Assembly: GCA_022494885.1 (NCBI GenBank) | Contig: JAGVSM010002872.1 | Span: 62,001 to 126,000, forward strand | DNA: 64,000 nucleotides | DNA from: Micrasema longulum | Taxonomy: Eukaryota; Arthropoda; Insecta; Trichoptera; Brachycentridae | Direction of reading: 5' to 3' | In this document: positions 23,255 through 36,009 of the stretch, piece by piece | Layout of the letters: the number at the start of each line of letters is the position of its first letter | Numbering within the stretch: the first letter of the stretch is position 1 | Made by a program: the position numbers and the translations under genes | The notes under the pieces: generated by a model | Seen by the model: only the letters and a program-made list of their open reading frames with translations | Told to the model about the DNA's origin: nothing | Databases searched by the model: none

Positions 23255-23860
23255 CAGGATGCAGAATTTACTCTTAAAAGACTATGGTAAATAATCCCTT
23301 TGCGCGCGGTGATGTAACATCGTGTTACTACTAGTAAAAGACGGAATGTTCTAAAGTTCAGACATTGAAAAAAAAAACACGGAAACATTATGTTTAATAA
23401 TTCCTTTTCTTTAATTTATGCGAATAAACATAATTGAGCCCTGTTTTAGTATAATTGAAATCACAAATACGCCGTTCATGTTAGGCGCGTGCGTCCCCTA
23501 TCTCTGACATTAACCGACTGAAGACTGAATCTGTTTTAGACAACACCCGCTGCAGGACAGTTTCTATATCTTCCTTGTTATGACTTCTATCTTTGTGCTC
23601 TCTCTTGTATAAAATATCTTTATATATGTGCTGCAGAATTAGCGGACATTAATTCTTCGCGTAGCAAGGATAAATATTTTTTGTATTAAAATTTAGCACA
23701 GTTATCCAAATGTCTCTTTCGAAGTTCGGTGGGAAAATGTTCATTTGAAGATAAAAAAATGAAAATTCATCATTTTAAAAAATAAAAGAGATATATCTAG
23801 TCTAGTATCCTATGTCGACTAGTGTGACATCACAGCCACACAAGAGTTAAATGCGCACAA
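23255..23860 (-). repeat. Family Z repeat, long copy (inverted relative to 50.6 kb)
   Basis: Landmarks occur in exact reverse order and orientation to 50640-51235: CTCTTAAAAGACTATGGTAA, GCGCGCGGTGATGTAACATC, CGCGTGCGTCCCC, GCGGACATTAATTCTTCGCG and GTGACATCACAGCCACACAA. About 600 bp, no ORF. It looks like a non-autonomous DNA element or a fragment of one; class unknown. Confidence 0.8.
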
Positions 23861-24407
23861 AGGTACTCATTCCACAGTGCAAGATCTTTTACTCTCCTAC
23901 CGAAGGACTCGCGAAATGTTTAATCTTTAGTAAAGTTTGAAGTAGGTTTGAGATCTTGGATTAGTAAGGAAAACACAGATAGACATTTATGAAAAATTAT
24001 TGTACTGCAAATAAATATTATGTGTCTAGATGTTTTTTTGAGTCTTGTATTGTGTATATCTGTGCTGACACAAAAAAGGGGCACAAGTCGGGTTTTTTGC
24101 CTAATTGAGTTTTCAATATAATTTGAAACTCCATTTACAAACATAAATAAAATGAAGAATCGTAAAAAAAATCCTTACCATAACGATAAAAAAGCGATCT
24201 TACATTTGGGTCTAAGCCGACATTTGAAAAATAGTATTAAAGACAATTGACCTGACTCTAGTCGTGCTTTCTTACAAATATTTTGATCGAATTTGTAACA
24301 TGGAATACGGGCACAAGTCGCCTTGCTCCCTCAGCGATATGATATGATATTGTAGAAGGGCACTAATTTTATCTCTGGTCGATGTCATCGTCAAAACTGA
24401 AGTTTAT

Positions 24408-24510
24408 CAGAAAGAGCAAAGGAAGGATAAGAGCCGAGTGAACGCGGTCGAAATGCGATCTCTAAGACGAATGTGGGGGAAATCAATGTATGACAGATAA
24501 AAATATAAAT
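24408..24510 (+). pseudogene. LINE family A, short fragment
   Basis: Translation of the segment gives RVNAVEMRSLRRMWGKSMYD then a stop, the same block as at 36.2 kb. It is a residual scrap. Confidence 0.75.
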
Positions 24511-24514
24511 ATAA

Positions 24515-24740
24515 ATGATGAAATCAGAAATCATTTATTTTGTTATAACAGAGCAAAATTATATATTTATACGCATGAATTGTAAAAAAATGTTATATTA
24601 AACAGTAATCTCCATGTTTTTAATTTTTTTCAAATGTCTGAACTTTAGAATATTCCGTCTTTTGCTTGTGGTAACACAATGTTGCATCACCGTGCGTAAA
24701 GGGATTATTTACTACAGTCTTTTAAGAGTTAACTGTATTA
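24515..24740 (+). repeat. Family Z repeat fragment
   Basis: AGTAATCTCCATG, ATGTCTGAACTTTAGAATAT and ACAGTCTTTTAAGAGTTAAC match 51.08-51.23 kb in the same orientation. Confidence 0.75.
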
Positions 24741-25234
24741 TCTACACATCAATACATATGTTTGTAAAATGATGTTACAAATTTTGTTGCAGTATGTTGA
24801 AACATATCGTATTGGCCTTTTCTACGCATGTAGATGGTCATAAAATAACCTACATGGTATGAATGACCAGCTGGGCAAGTATCCCGTATAAAGGCTTTCC
24901 TTCCATAAAATAACCCACAAATACCAAATTGGTTCTAGACAATTGAAACTTTTGTCTTCTAGAGGACTTTAACAAAAGGTTTCTTTCCAAGAAATCCTAA
25001 AAGAGGAGGACTATAATAAAATGAAGAAGTCAATATAATACACAGTTTATGGGACTAGAAGGAAAAATAAAAATAAATAAAATCTAAGAGAATACTAAAT
25101 AGCTAATGCCTGCCCCGTATTTATTGTCTAGATCAGTCAAGAGAAAATAAGACCCCACTATGAAGAAAAGTTGTTAAGGAGTAGGCGAGTTCAATATAAC
25201 AATTACTTAAGTAACATTCTAAACAATTAAACAT

Positions 25235-25820
25235 GAGAAGATATTAACATATTACATCAGAGATGAAGAACATTTAAGAGAAGGTAATTTAGAAGTCTAG
25301 ACTTCTATATTACCTTCTCTTCAATGTTCCTTATCTCTGATGTAATATGTTAATATAAACAGCTCCACAGGGAGTTGAATCCAGTCCTTGTCTACAAAAA
25401 TTTGGACAAACTCAAAATATTGTTGATAAATCCACCTGGTCCATGAAGAAGTATAGAAATTTAAAAAAATAACATTTTCAGGCGTTGCCTAGTATATAGG
25501 TGAAATAATTCAATTAGATGAATCTCACCCGCATAAATAAATGTTTCAGCTCTTTAACTTCACAATCATCAACAGATGAAAGAATAGAAGGTATATGGAT
25601 GTTCAAATATGGGCAGAATGGTGAATGTTACACAGTGTGTAAAGTGGCCACTTAAACCAGCCATTGACAGGTCATAAGCCTTGTTAATGCCTAGACTTCT
25701 ATATTACCTTCTCTTAAATGTTCTTCATCTCTGATGTAAAATGTTTATATAAACAGCTCACCAGGGAGTTAGATCCAGTCCTTGTCGACAAAAATTTGGA
25801 CAAACTCAAAATATTGATGA
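25235..25820 (-). repeat. FB1 elements, palindrome plus tandem unit (copy 7)
   Basis: 25241-25355 is a near-perfect palindrome of FB1 ends centred on AGAAGTCTAGACTTCT (25291-25306). A complete FB1 unit follows. The terminal block (CCTTCTCTT...GGACAAACTCAAAATATTG) then occurs a second time at 25690-25815, so about 130 bp is directly repeated 380-390 bp apart. This shows that FB1 can form both inverted and head-to-tail arrangements. Confidence 0.85.
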
Positions 25821-25829
25821 GAAGATATC

Positions 25830-27400
25830 TTAAGTGCTCAATCATATGAATTGAATGGCCCTCGGAATCACATAATAAAATCATTTTATTGTAACAAGTA
25901 TTTATAATATAATGGTAACATAACAACATTTAAATAACTTGATCTACAATTCCAGAAAAGTATTTTCCCCAAACCAAGAAAGAATTCACATCAGAACATA
26001 CAAGTGAATAAAACCATTATCAAGACAGATGGAGATTAACATTTACAAATTACGTATATAAATAAACAAGAAGTTCACACTCGAATTTGCCAATAAAACA
26101 TCGAGATTAGGCAGAAATTACATGAGTATAAATGAATATAAAGTTCTATAAACTATTTACCTCTTTCAATAATATTACAGGGGTTTATGTTTTGTCTATT
26201 AAAAGAAATGAAAGGTAAATTATTTAAATGAACTGTCTAAAACCAGATAGGTATATAAATCAAAAGGATGAATTAATTATTTAAATTTACTAAATAAAAT
26301 GTCTTTTGTAAATGAATAACGTGCATATAGAGATCAAAACAAAATCAGCTATTTAGTTCTCCTAATGTAGGTATTTTGTGAATTTAACATTTCAGACAAA
26401 TTTAATGAAACGGAATTTACTCCTAAAATTAAGTTATGCTTTCTCATCCTAAAGATGACTTCTTTCACGTCTACTGGGTAATTATAAGTTTAATGGATTT
26501 GCCTTTGAAAACGTCTGTAATATTGAGCGGAGAAAGTCATCCTGTGATTTTTCATGCAAATTATTATTTCTTGTGGAATACTTGACACCATCTAAAAATG
26601 AAATTTTGACTATCGAGGTTTTGGGTTGGAATTTTCGTCAATTGTAGAATTAATGCCTCCTGACATTTTGCTGAATAAATTGTATACATGGTTTTATCTT
26701 CTAAATGTAAATATATCGACGATTTTAATAATATGGTTAAAGTAAGGTTTTCACGTGGTCAAGTAGGACCAAATGATTTAAAAATTACACATAATATGAG
26801 ATAAATCGATCTTTGAGCTAGCTCGATATAAAAAAAATAAAATAGCAAGGACTTACGTAAACTTTTGACGCCCGACGGGTTTTGTTTGAGCTTACATCTT
26901 TTGATTTGAGATGGCCCCGTTGCGGTAATGATTTGGAGATCAGCTCTTTAAATTTCGACCTCCTTCGTCCACGGATTTTTTTAAGAAACAGAGAATTGTC
27001 CCGTTAAGTTGTTCAACCTTTATTCGGAAAAAAAACAATTCTGACATTCCAAATGTGCCGCGAATATTGGGTCTAGTTAACATATCGTACCTTTGCATAG
27101 AAATTAATTCGTTACAATATTTAGTTCAATTTATTATTTACAAATTTTTGTAGTATTTATATATTAAAATAAATAAATACAGTCAATGTAAAATACGAAA
27201 AACCATTGTTATTTACTTTGTCAATTTTCCTTTACGATGCGCTCAACAATAAAAATTAGGCCATTTTGTTTCAACCGCCCCCGTACCATTTCCTGTTTTA
27301 CTTGTTAAGAAAATACCCTACAATTTCCTTTTACAGCATTTAACGTCTTATTTCTTAATTTATATTACTTAATTAACTGAATGAAATGTGAATGTAAACA
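25830..27400. other. AT-rich intronic stretch, no gene
   Basis: No repeat family or coding motif was recognised. The patch at 26870-26960 is slightly GC-richer but not coding. Confidence 0.5.
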
Positions 27401-27412
27401 AAAACAAGAAAG

Positions 27413-27830
27413 ATGGTTTGTTGCCTCGAAATGAAGAAAATTCAGAATAACGTAAAAAGTTTTTACCACCAAAATATATTATTACAATTTTGGAGACTAT
27501 ACATTTTAAAGTTACTGATGGTTATCTCCGACAATGCCAGCACATACTGTTTTACCTCCCGGTTTTCAGGACCAACCTGCCTCTGGTTATGCCGATTAGA
27601 AAAGCAGTCAGGCAACTAAACTCTATGACTTTGGAGATCGACATTTTTCACATGACTGAAACTATGTTTAAGAGGCAAAAACTCTCGCTATTGGAAAGTA
27701 TTATACCTTATTATTGTCGAACAAAGGGGTTTCTTGTCTAATATGTTGTCCCAATATAACGGCTTAAATACTCTATTTAATTTGTTATGTTATTCAAATA
27801 AAATAAATTGATTTGAATTTGAATACACAC
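27413..27830 (+). pseudogene. LINE 3' fragment, family H
   Basis: Frame 27490-27741 includes LRQCQHILFYLPVFRTNLPL then VMPIRKAVRQLN. A related fragment at 49.4-49.6 kb reads LFIISECRTNLPLMMPVERM...LNNLPSEVSLF. The pattern (xLFxxPxxRTNLxxxxPxxRxxxxxN) is the extreme C-terminus of a Jockey-group LINE. The 3' end TTCAAATAAAATAAATTG follows at about 27800. Confidence 0.75.
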
Positions 27831-28489
27831 TCATAAGGTGTGAGATACTTTTTGAATTATGTATTTTGATCCCACCGAGAGTCGAACTCAAAAATTCTTG
27901 ACAAAATAACTATGAAACTACAAAATGGTTAGTACATACATAATTAATAATAACGTTTCTATCTCTCTTATTGAGTGAACACAGCTGTTTAGAGAGAGAT
28001 TTCGTTTTACATTTATTTTTGTAGAATTATATATTATATTGAATCTATGAACATACGTTTTATATTTTATTAACATTTCATTTTTACTATCTAAAACAGA
28101 TTCCTTGAAATGAGATGTTATTTTCAAAAATAAACACAATTTATTGCTCTATGGAGTTCAGGATAGGGTAGGTCTCATGCGTTTTTAAAAATTTAGATAT
28201 AAATGTATCAATATTTGGTGTTGATTTTAAGATTTATGGAATATTATAAAAGTTTTTGTCAAACATATTAATGATTATATAATTTATTTATAAATTTATT
28301 ACAAAATATAAGTATACATATTTAAAACCAGGGAATTTAAATAAAACTAGAGAATAGAAAATAATATGTAATAGAAAGTTATTTTAGGCTGATTATTTTT
28401 CTTATAGTTTTAAAAAAGTAAGTTTGTTTTTTTTTTTTTAACATGTTTGATTACATTTAATGTTCGGAAGCGATCCTACTAATAATTTT

Positions 28490-28845
28490 CATTATATGGA
28501 AGTGAATTACGAAATTGGACAAAACAGGCTAAATTCTATCAAAATGCGATATTTCAGGCAAACGTGTGGTAAAACTATGCACTATAGGTGCACAAAAGCG
28601 TAATCCATGTAATATACAAGCTGTTATTTGTGTTATTTGTTGTTATTCTTTATGTTTTGTTTATTACTATGACTGTGTTGGTTTAAAAAAAAAAGATCAT
28701 TAACAAATTTAAAAGGTGTGCCGCGTGATGTAGAACAAATAGTCAGCGGAAGAACGATTTGAAAGATTTACAATTCAAATTTTTATACAAGTAGGTGCAG
28801 AAAACAAGGAAGACCAAGGAAGAAATAGCATGATTTAATTATCAT
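28490..28845 (+). pseudogene. LINE family A, decayed copy
   Basis: It contains NRLNSIKMRYFRQTCGKTMH, then (after an AT-rich insertion at about 28600-28700) a decayed HVEQ-to-RKTW region. It ends in an ATC microsatellite, the usual tail type of this family. Confidence 0.7.
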
Positions 28846-28862
28846 CATCATCATCATCATCA
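28834..28862. repeat. (ATC)n microsatellite
   Basis: About eight ATC units. It separates the 3' ends of two LINE fragments on opposite strands (family A on plus, family K on minus). Confidence 0.9.
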
Positions 28863-29065
28863 TTCCATGTCCGCTCCCTAGTTGGAGCGTATGTTGTCCA
28901 CAAAAGACCTCCATGCATTTCAATCGGCTGCTAGCTTCTGTGCGTTCTCCGAAGACAGTTTTGCGTTCCGCAGTTTTGACATAAAGTGCCGACGAACACT
29001 CAGCAGTTGACGTCCAGGACGTCGAGAACCTGATGCCTTGTAAAGTAAGCTAGTGGTTAAGGCTC
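28863..29065 (-). pseudogene. LINE C-terminal fragment, family K
   Basis: The minus strand reads KASGSRRPGRQLLSVRRHFM...NAQKLAADRNAWRSFVDN, the RRPGR...AADRxxWRxFVD C-terminus. It is homologous to 16.7-16.9 kb. Confidence 0.8.
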
Positions 29066-29169
29066 TCATGAGGCGTTTGGTTTTCACTGAGTAAATATCC
29101 AATCTCCAGACAGCCATAGTGTTGATAATTAAAACAAGTATAAACTTGAAGAAAGATATGTAAAATCTC

Positions 29170-30070
29170 AATGAGAAGATGCATAAATGTAAAAAAGGCG
29201 AGTTCTGAAAGATTGATTAAAGTGGTATTCTATTGACAACAGCGTGATGTTTTGATTGATTTTAAATGCTGTCTTTTTATTCCGAAGCATTTAACATTAT
29301 TTTGTTTTTCGCATACGTGTTTATTATTTTGTAATTTGAAACAGACTTGAAGCTTTTAAAAAATGCCATTGTAATTTTTTTAAGGGAATGTCAAATACAG
29401 TGTCACAAAATAGCCATGTGAATGTACATTTTTTTATAAGAATCAAATCGTATTCATGTATCATTCACAAGTCAAAAAACGGACAGTTTACCGGATACAT
29501 GTTAAAAAATATTAAATTAAATAAGGATTTTCACAAGTATGGAAAGAGCAGTGGACGGGATTTCAAGCTTTTTAAGGTAAGACTGGCATTAATATTTCAA
29601 ACAACCTTGACTACATAGGTTGGAAAATGTTAACTGACTTGCTAAATAGTCCCAGGGAAGTTGAAAGCCTCCCCATCTTTCAATCTTTACTTTGTTTACG
29701 TTAGAGATACATAATGTTATACTATCCAGATTTCTAGAAACAGTATAGTTAGGTACATTTATTTTGATTACTAATCTAGTGTTATGCTAGTAAATAAATT
29801 TATGTAATATTGCAAATTTACTCGCAGAATATTCAAAACTTTAAATGAATCAACTCATCAACCTGATTTCGTATCATATAATCTTTAAAATATGGAATTG
29901 CACATACTTATATAAAATTTTCCACTCTCTCACCTGACACAAATCAATAGATGAAGAAAGAGAAAAAAAGGATTGCATAATTTCAAACCCAGGCAAAATA
30001 ATTATTGATAAAATGTATAAAGCGATTATTTAAACTATCTAATGGCATCGCTTTTTTTTGTGTGATCCCG
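29170..30070. other. AT-rich intronic stretch, no gene
   Basis: The open stretch 29388-29618 has no known domain and a composition like its flanks. Not supported as coding. Confidence 0.5.
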
Positions 30071-30079
30071 CGTAAGTGT

Positions 30080-30460
30080 TTATCTACTGTAATTTGTACC
30101 GTGTCGCAGTCGGCACATTCCGTATCATTTTTATAGTGTTTATTGCCGGGACCATATTGAATTAATTTTTAGTCAGCCGCTTTTGTTTGATATTTGGATA
30201 TTTGTATATTTTAATTGCCTCTCTTATTATTTGTGCTCTGTAATTTATAGGCTTATGCAAAAGCTTTGGTTCGAAGGCGAAAAGATGTTCTGTGTCTATA
30301 AAAGGTTCCGCTATTGCAGATTTTCCAGGGTGCCCATCACTGGTTACCGGTAACCACAAAACTACACAGAATATGCCTACTACTGATGGCGATATGGCGA
30401 TACTGTATAAACGACTAGTACATAAATACATATTGTTTATACACAAACACACAGATGAGC
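30080..30460 (-). pseudogene. Penelope-like element fragment, GIY-YIG C-terminal region
   Basis: The minus strand reads GHPGKSAIAEPFIDTEHLFA then FEPKLLHKPINYRAQIIREA and IKIYKYPN. This aligns with the C-terminal part of the PLE at 59.6 kb (GYPDKSALAEHYIETGHNFS...NHQARLIKEAIEIYKHPN). The 3' part also shares TTTGTACCGTGTCGCAGTCG (about 30093-30112) with the PLE terminal repeat. It is an older relative, 5' truncated, lacking the RT and the YIG motif. Confidence 0.85.
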
Positions 30461-30559
30461 CTTAAGATGACTAATGCAATGGTAGCTGAAATGTCGGGAT
30501 GAATCCAAGTTATACGGGATAAGACTTATAGAGTGACGTGAAATCTTACGCTACTATTT

Positions 30560-31270
30560 AGCTAATTTCAGATCATTAGATATTAAAATTATGTTTCTCT
30601 GCTTAAGGAGTTTTTCTAATCTGTTTAAAATTACCATTTTAGTTTAAATACAACCATTAGTCAAACGTACGGTGATTGTATAAATAGAATTTTAAAAAAT
30701 GCTCTAGGCTCACATTATCAAAGAATAACTTTGAAATTATCCATAATTATTGCCTTGACTATCGAGTATTTACTAAAATTAATGAGATGCGGGATCTCGG
30801 GGTTCTACTTAACAATAAGTAAACGTTTAAGTCACATGTAAACTCAATTGTAAAAAAAACATATCAAATGTTAGGCTTCCTCTTCCAAATAGAGAGAGAA
30901 TGCGCGCACTTTCAGAATTCTTTACTTCACATATGTTCAAAGTCTATCAGAATTTGCATCTCCCGCTTGGAGCCCTCACTACAAAAAATACTTTAACCAA
31001 ATTAAATATTTACAATCAAACTTTATATCGTATTGCAATTTTAGACGGTTGACTCTGAATACAGGTTCAGATGAATCTACAAACTTACATCAATTCCAAA
31101 CTCTCCAAACTCGCAGAAACATGGCTGACGCCATTTTTATCTATAAAACTTCCAGTAACATGATTAATTGCCCTAAGATTCTATCACCCATCAATTCTAG
31201 AGTCCCAGTAACGCAAACCAAAAACTCTATTTAAAATTTCTAAATGTTCCATTAAATCTTTTCGAAATAA
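30560..31270 (+). pseudogene. LINE fragment, family F (Jockey-like)
   Basis: Broken frames give INEMRDLGVLLNNK (the motif INxxxDLGVxxDxK), FKSHVNSIVKKTYQMLGFLF and IYNQTLYRIAI. It is the post-RT region with several stops and a dead 3' end. Confidence 0.75.
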
Positions 31271-31669
31271 ATTTGTAAATACAACCTGCAATATTTGTAA
31301 TCATAAATTAAATTATATTGTTGTTAATAACATATCGTTAACTTCTTTTGAAAATTAAATTTCCAAAAAAATTCGAGTCATGATGCTGCGCCTTGCATTC
31401 GCAGCCTATATTATGTAGGTTATTTGCAGTTCTGTATGTAGGTAAATAATAAATGTACACTGTATGGTAATTATAGTTGTATTATATATTATAATGTCCA
31501 ACTGTGTGACCAATATTCAGAAGTAGATAGATGTTTCTAATAATATGTATTACATTTTCATTATAAGTTTTGTATGATTAAATATTTTATGATATGCATA
31601 ATTTTTATGTGACAACAATATTATGTGGAAGCCTCCAATTGGACTTTGTGATGTGTATTTATAATAGAA

Positions 31670-32350
31670 CTAGCGGACCCGACAGACGTTGTACTGCCCG
31701 AACGTTGGCTTACCTGCCATTAGCCTGAAAAATACTTTTCAATGATAAGTAGGTACCCAGGTTTGTTTAGGATTAAATTCCAAAACTAAAAATTGTTAAT
31801 ATTCAAATATTGTATTTAAGTAGGTACTTGTTTATGATTGAATTCTAAAACATAAAATACATATTTTTTTTAAATATGGCATTCTTTTTGAAAACGTCAA
31901 ACTCCGGTGTTCTCACCAACAGAGGGATGTATGTATGTAGGGAAACGATTTAGAAAAATGTGTTGAATTTAATATTATTTAAGTATTACTAAAAATCCAG
32001 TAATAAGAAATAAATGGGTAGAAGTAATAAGGAATTTAGGGAAATGATCTGATTAAGATCCACAAAAAACAAATGTTGTTTGTAAAAATTCAAAAACAAA
32101 CTTTTTTAGTACACAAAAACAAAACATCTTTAATTTTTTTTGTAAATGCATTCTCTTTGAATGTAACCCTGATAGATCGATAAATAAATCATTTATGCGC
32201 CTTACTTGATTTTTTCGTATTAGATTGAAGATTTTAATGTCTACAAACACGCACAGCGCAAAGATCTATATTTCTCTGAAAACGCACGTAAATCGGTCAA
32301 GCCGTTTAGGAGAATTCAGTGACATCACACGTACAGAGGAATTATATATT
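31670..32350 (+). repeat. Interspersed repeat, CTAGCGGACCCGACAGACG type
   Basis: It opens with ACTAGCGGACCCGACAGACG and closes near AATCGGTCAAGCCGTTTAGG then GTGACATCACACGTACAGAG, ends I recognise from a common insect non-autonomous repeat. Its middle (GGGTAGAAGTAATAAGGAAT...TGATCTGATTAAGATCC) recurs at 9365-9425, and the 3' part is inverted at 37330-37560. Class is uncertain (Helitron-like is possible). Confidence 0.65.
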
Positions 32351-32354
32351 TTAA

Positions 32355-33425
32355 TATTGTATTTTATAAATGTCTGTTGGCTTTATAATGAAATAAAATA
32401 AAATAAATATTTTTTTTGCTACAGTAAAATAATCAAATTGTCAATTAAATAATTAGGCAAAATAATAATCTAATCGTAACAATTACACTTACTTTCATTA
32501 TTTTCTGGCAATACTTTAGTCTTGAACATAATTGCGTTACTGAGATAGGAAAATAAAGGACAGAAATAGATTCATTGCTTGAGGCACACAAAGAAATCAA
32601 TGAAATTAATCTTGAGAGAATTGTTCAGTAGCTCAAATAAAGAAACCATTAAATCTTTTCAAGTTTTTTATACGGTACTATAAAACTAAGTATATCTATA
32701 AAGGATGTGCAGTTAATCAAAATTCGTGTATTGTATCTAACAAATAATCACTAGCTTGTATATATTTATTAAATTTAAATTAAGTAAAAAAATATTAAAA
32801 CAATTATGTCAGATTTGAGGGAAATCAAAGAAAATATTCGTTTTTTTTTTATTCATAACAATCAACAGTACGCAACAATTTTGAAATATGACAATAACTC
32901 AATTTTAAATTCTACTCGAGATTCGTCCACAGCGCCGCGCCGTGCCGGCGTAATTAAATTATTAACTTTTTGGTGCGACCCAATGCTAGGTCAAATTTTA
33001 TTTTCCTTTATTTTTAACTTTATTAAAAATCTAATTCAACCCCTTTTAAAGAACAACCCCTTTAATACTCGGTTTGATTAATAGGGACCAGTTAACGCTT
33101 TGAAAATATTTTCCAAAAAGGTTCCTTCATTTCATTGTCATTAAAATAATAAATAAGTTTGCGGTAAATTGTTCGATTATTATGTTAATGTTATTAATTT
33201 ACAAAAGTATAGATTTTTTTTTTAATTCGTTATGAAATTCCTCTGTACAGACATGATCGTAATTAGGGAATGACTTAGTAGTATATAATAAATAAAATAT
33301 TTACTTTTACTTTTTTATTTAAACAATTACGACACCCTCGAACAGGAATCTTCAGACTGGTAAACATAAAATTTATAAATATTCATATGACAAACAACCC
33401 GTTTTGATCAAATAAGTAAAATAAC
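32355..33425. other. AT-rich intronic stretch, no gene
   Basis: An open frame at 32806-33081 has no recognised domain and sits in compositionally ordinary DNA. I do not call it a gene. Confidence 0.45.
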
Positions 33426-33429
33426 TAAA

Positions 33430-33530
33430 ACCATCTCACGCTTATCCCCGTAGAAGTAGGCAGACAGGATTGTGCGCCACACACGTCCATCCCAACATAC
33501 ATTCCTAGCTTCTTCCACATACAATAACTC
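33430..33530 (-). pseudogene. LINE family A, last C-terminal fragment
   Basis: The minus strand reads VEEARNVCWDGRVWRTILSA then YFYGD, matching the family A C-terminus at 52.7 kb (VEEARCVCKDMVLWRSILSA). Confidence 0.8.
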
Positions 33531-33699
33531 TCAAGTATAAAGAGATAGACTTTATTAATAATTTCGTTATTTGCATCCTATGGGGCATAGGGCACTGGAT
33601 CATTTTTGTTAGATGTTAAGTTTCAGATAGTCTAGGAACAATAAAATATTTTAGGTTTTCGACGAAAATTTTTTTTCTTCCAAATTTAAAACCAATAGT

Positions 33700-33790
33700 T
33701 CACGTACGCCACGCTACGAATCAAACCCAAGACCTTATGCATGGTAGGTAAATGCACCAACCACTACACTGCCAGGTGAACTTATCTTCG
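33700..33790 (-). repeat. tRNA-like SINE head (second type)
   Basis: The minus strand shows GTGTAGTGGTTGGTGCATTT and GGGTTTGATTCG, an A-box/B-box pair at tRNA-like spacing, similar to 20.9 kb. Confidence 0.5.
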
Positions 33791-33849
33791 ATTCGATTCT
33801 TCGATTTTTCTTTTATGGCTATTTTCCGCTTTTTTATGGAGTCGATAAA

Positions 33850-34240
33850 GGTAGGATTATACTGTTGTGTCGAGTTGTGGAGTAGTAAGGTGTGTTGAGT
33901 GTTTTTGTCGTTTTTAATTTATGTTATTCATTGTGTTTGCTTAACTCGCTTAACTTGGTTGAGTAGCCATGAACAGTGATTTAAAGAGTTAAGGAGACGT
34001 TTTTAGAAACACATTGTTGTGGTGTGTTGTGAGTTGTGACGCGCCATAATCCCCTTCCATCACTCTGGCGTAATCTTAAAATTCATTGGATCGAGATTAT
34101 ATTGTAGTGCGCTACAACAGACCATGCTAAAACTGTGTGATTCTAACCATATAATAATACGCAAAAGTGGTACGCGCCAGATAGATCCCCAACACATCAC
34201 GCCACGATAGCTTCCAACACAACACGACATAACAATAAAA
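33850..34240. repeat. Probable MITE with imperfect terminal inverted repeats
   Basis: The left end (ACTGTTGTGTCGAGTTGTGG) resembles the inverted right end (ATTGTTATGTCGTGTTGTGT). It is about 390 bp, GC-richer than its flanks and has no transposase. Target-site duplications are not clear. Confidence 0.5.
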
Positions 34241-34454
34241 CCCTTAACGCTCGTCCAGGTTTCAATATTTTTTAAATATAAATCTTTATCTGCCCGGACA
34301 CACACTAGGACAGAAGCATAAGAGGACACTGTATTAGAAAGCCTTAAATAAGTACCGAAATATTCTTAAAGTTCCGACTTAACACAGATTTTATTGTCAC
34401 CAAATAGGGCAATGAACATAAAAACCGTGATATAAATTTATTGCAACAGTAAAA

Positions 34455-34640
34455 AAAAATATTTATGGGAAGGGAAAATGAAAGTCTAGGCATTTACAGG
34501 GCTTATGACCTGTCATTGGCTGGTTTAATAAAAAAATATTTTCCCTCTCTGTTGCATCAAATTCCGATCTGAATGACTCCCTAGTGAGGAGATCCAGCCT
34601 GTCTACGGGTATTTGGAAATGGTAAAAACATTGCTTTTAA
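34455..34640. repeat. FB1 foldback element, copy 8
   Basis: It contains TCTAGGCATTTACAGGGCTT, GACCTGTCATTGGCTGGTTT, then an abrupt turn into TATTTTCCCTCTCTGTTGCA and ACTCCCTAGTGAGGAGATCC. The order is arm, short interior, inverted end. Confidence 0.85.
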
Positions 34641-34649
34641 TGAAAATAT

Positions 34650-36000
34650 TTTTAATAATACTGTAAATGATATCAATACATATGTATAAAAAGCCAAGTT
34701 TTAGTTTAATGTTAAGAATAATAAATAAGCAGCTTGTACTATTAATCGTAAATTCAAACAATAGCTTTAAATGTATTAATTTATTTATAAACGCCCAAAG
34801 GGCTATTAAACCACAGGCATAAAATGAAAATTAAAGCGTTTTATGATATAACACGTTTATATGTAAGTAATGTAGACATTTTTAACTGCACATTTATACA
34901 GAAAATTTCTTCATGGAGTTGATTATTTGGGATAGTTGATAAATGTACATTTTGAGTGGTTTATAATATGTGTATGTATCGCTCGTAATGTATGTGTTTG
35001 TGAATGTTTTATATGCGCATGTAAATGTGCATATGCATAATATGTATATAATATACATGTATGCGTTCATATATGTGTGGATGACATGGATTATCACGTT
35101 GGATATTTTATTTAATTTTTTAAAACGTAATAGGTCTTTTTTATTTGGAAAAACATTTTTATTACTATTTTTTTATGACCATGTTTTTTTGAATAAAACA
35201 AATTATTTTGAAAAAATATTGAAAACAACAAATAATGTTTTTTTTAAAAATCGAATGATATTATGATTTACAGATAGAGTTGCATTAATTCAGATAAAAT
35301 ACAGACTTAAAGTCTAGTTAACATAATTATTATTGCGCTCATGAGACGACTACTTTAATCATTTATTTAATTTTTATAACATAAAGATCAAATAATTTTA
35401 TAGCCCATAAAGACACATTGTTAATATTTGCCAGGCAGGGTTTTTGAGGGTTCTAGCGTGGCGTTTAGGATGCTTAGGATTCGAATTTATATCCAGAAAT
35501 GTGAATCCAATATATTTTTATAGGGCGTTCCGTGCGACGGAGGATAAAATAACAATTTTATTTTTAGTATAGTAATATCGTAAAAAGTTAATAAATACAA
35601 GCCAACAAATGACGATTTGAAGATTTGAGAATATTTTTCAATCATTTAGATATTCATCAAAGTAGATGAAACTGCTGAAAATATAAATGCTTTGGCATGG
35701 GCCGGGTTAGGTCATCATTTATTTACACACTGCCACATTGAGTATTACACCTAAAGTTTGTAACTTCCACATCTACACAACTTTTGGAAGTTATTATCAC
35801 CATCAGTACCCTCGGGTTCAATGGCGAACAAAGGTCTCATCCTTAGCTTTACATCCCCCTATCTTATGCGAATCGATAAATTATTTTTAAAATATATTCT
35901 TTTAATTTTACTCTTATATATTAAATTTCAATATTGCAAAAAACTCATGTACTGTGTAATACTTTGTGCCTTGATGCTCAAAATTCCCTGACTCTGTCAA
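34650..36000. other. AT-rich intronic stretch with alternating TATG/TGTA low complexity
   Basis: 34960-35075 is a degenerate ATGTATGT-type microsatellite, which explains the short open frames there on both strands. Nothing else was recognised. Confidence 0.6.
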
Positions 36001-36009
36001 ACCAAATCT

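Noticed and set aside
32806..33081. 91-residue plus-strand frame
   Set aside because: Composition matches the AT-rich background and there is no recognisable motif; likely chance.
34894..35266. Overlapping open frames on both strands
   Set aside because: They are caused by degenerate ATGT/TATG low-complexity sequence.
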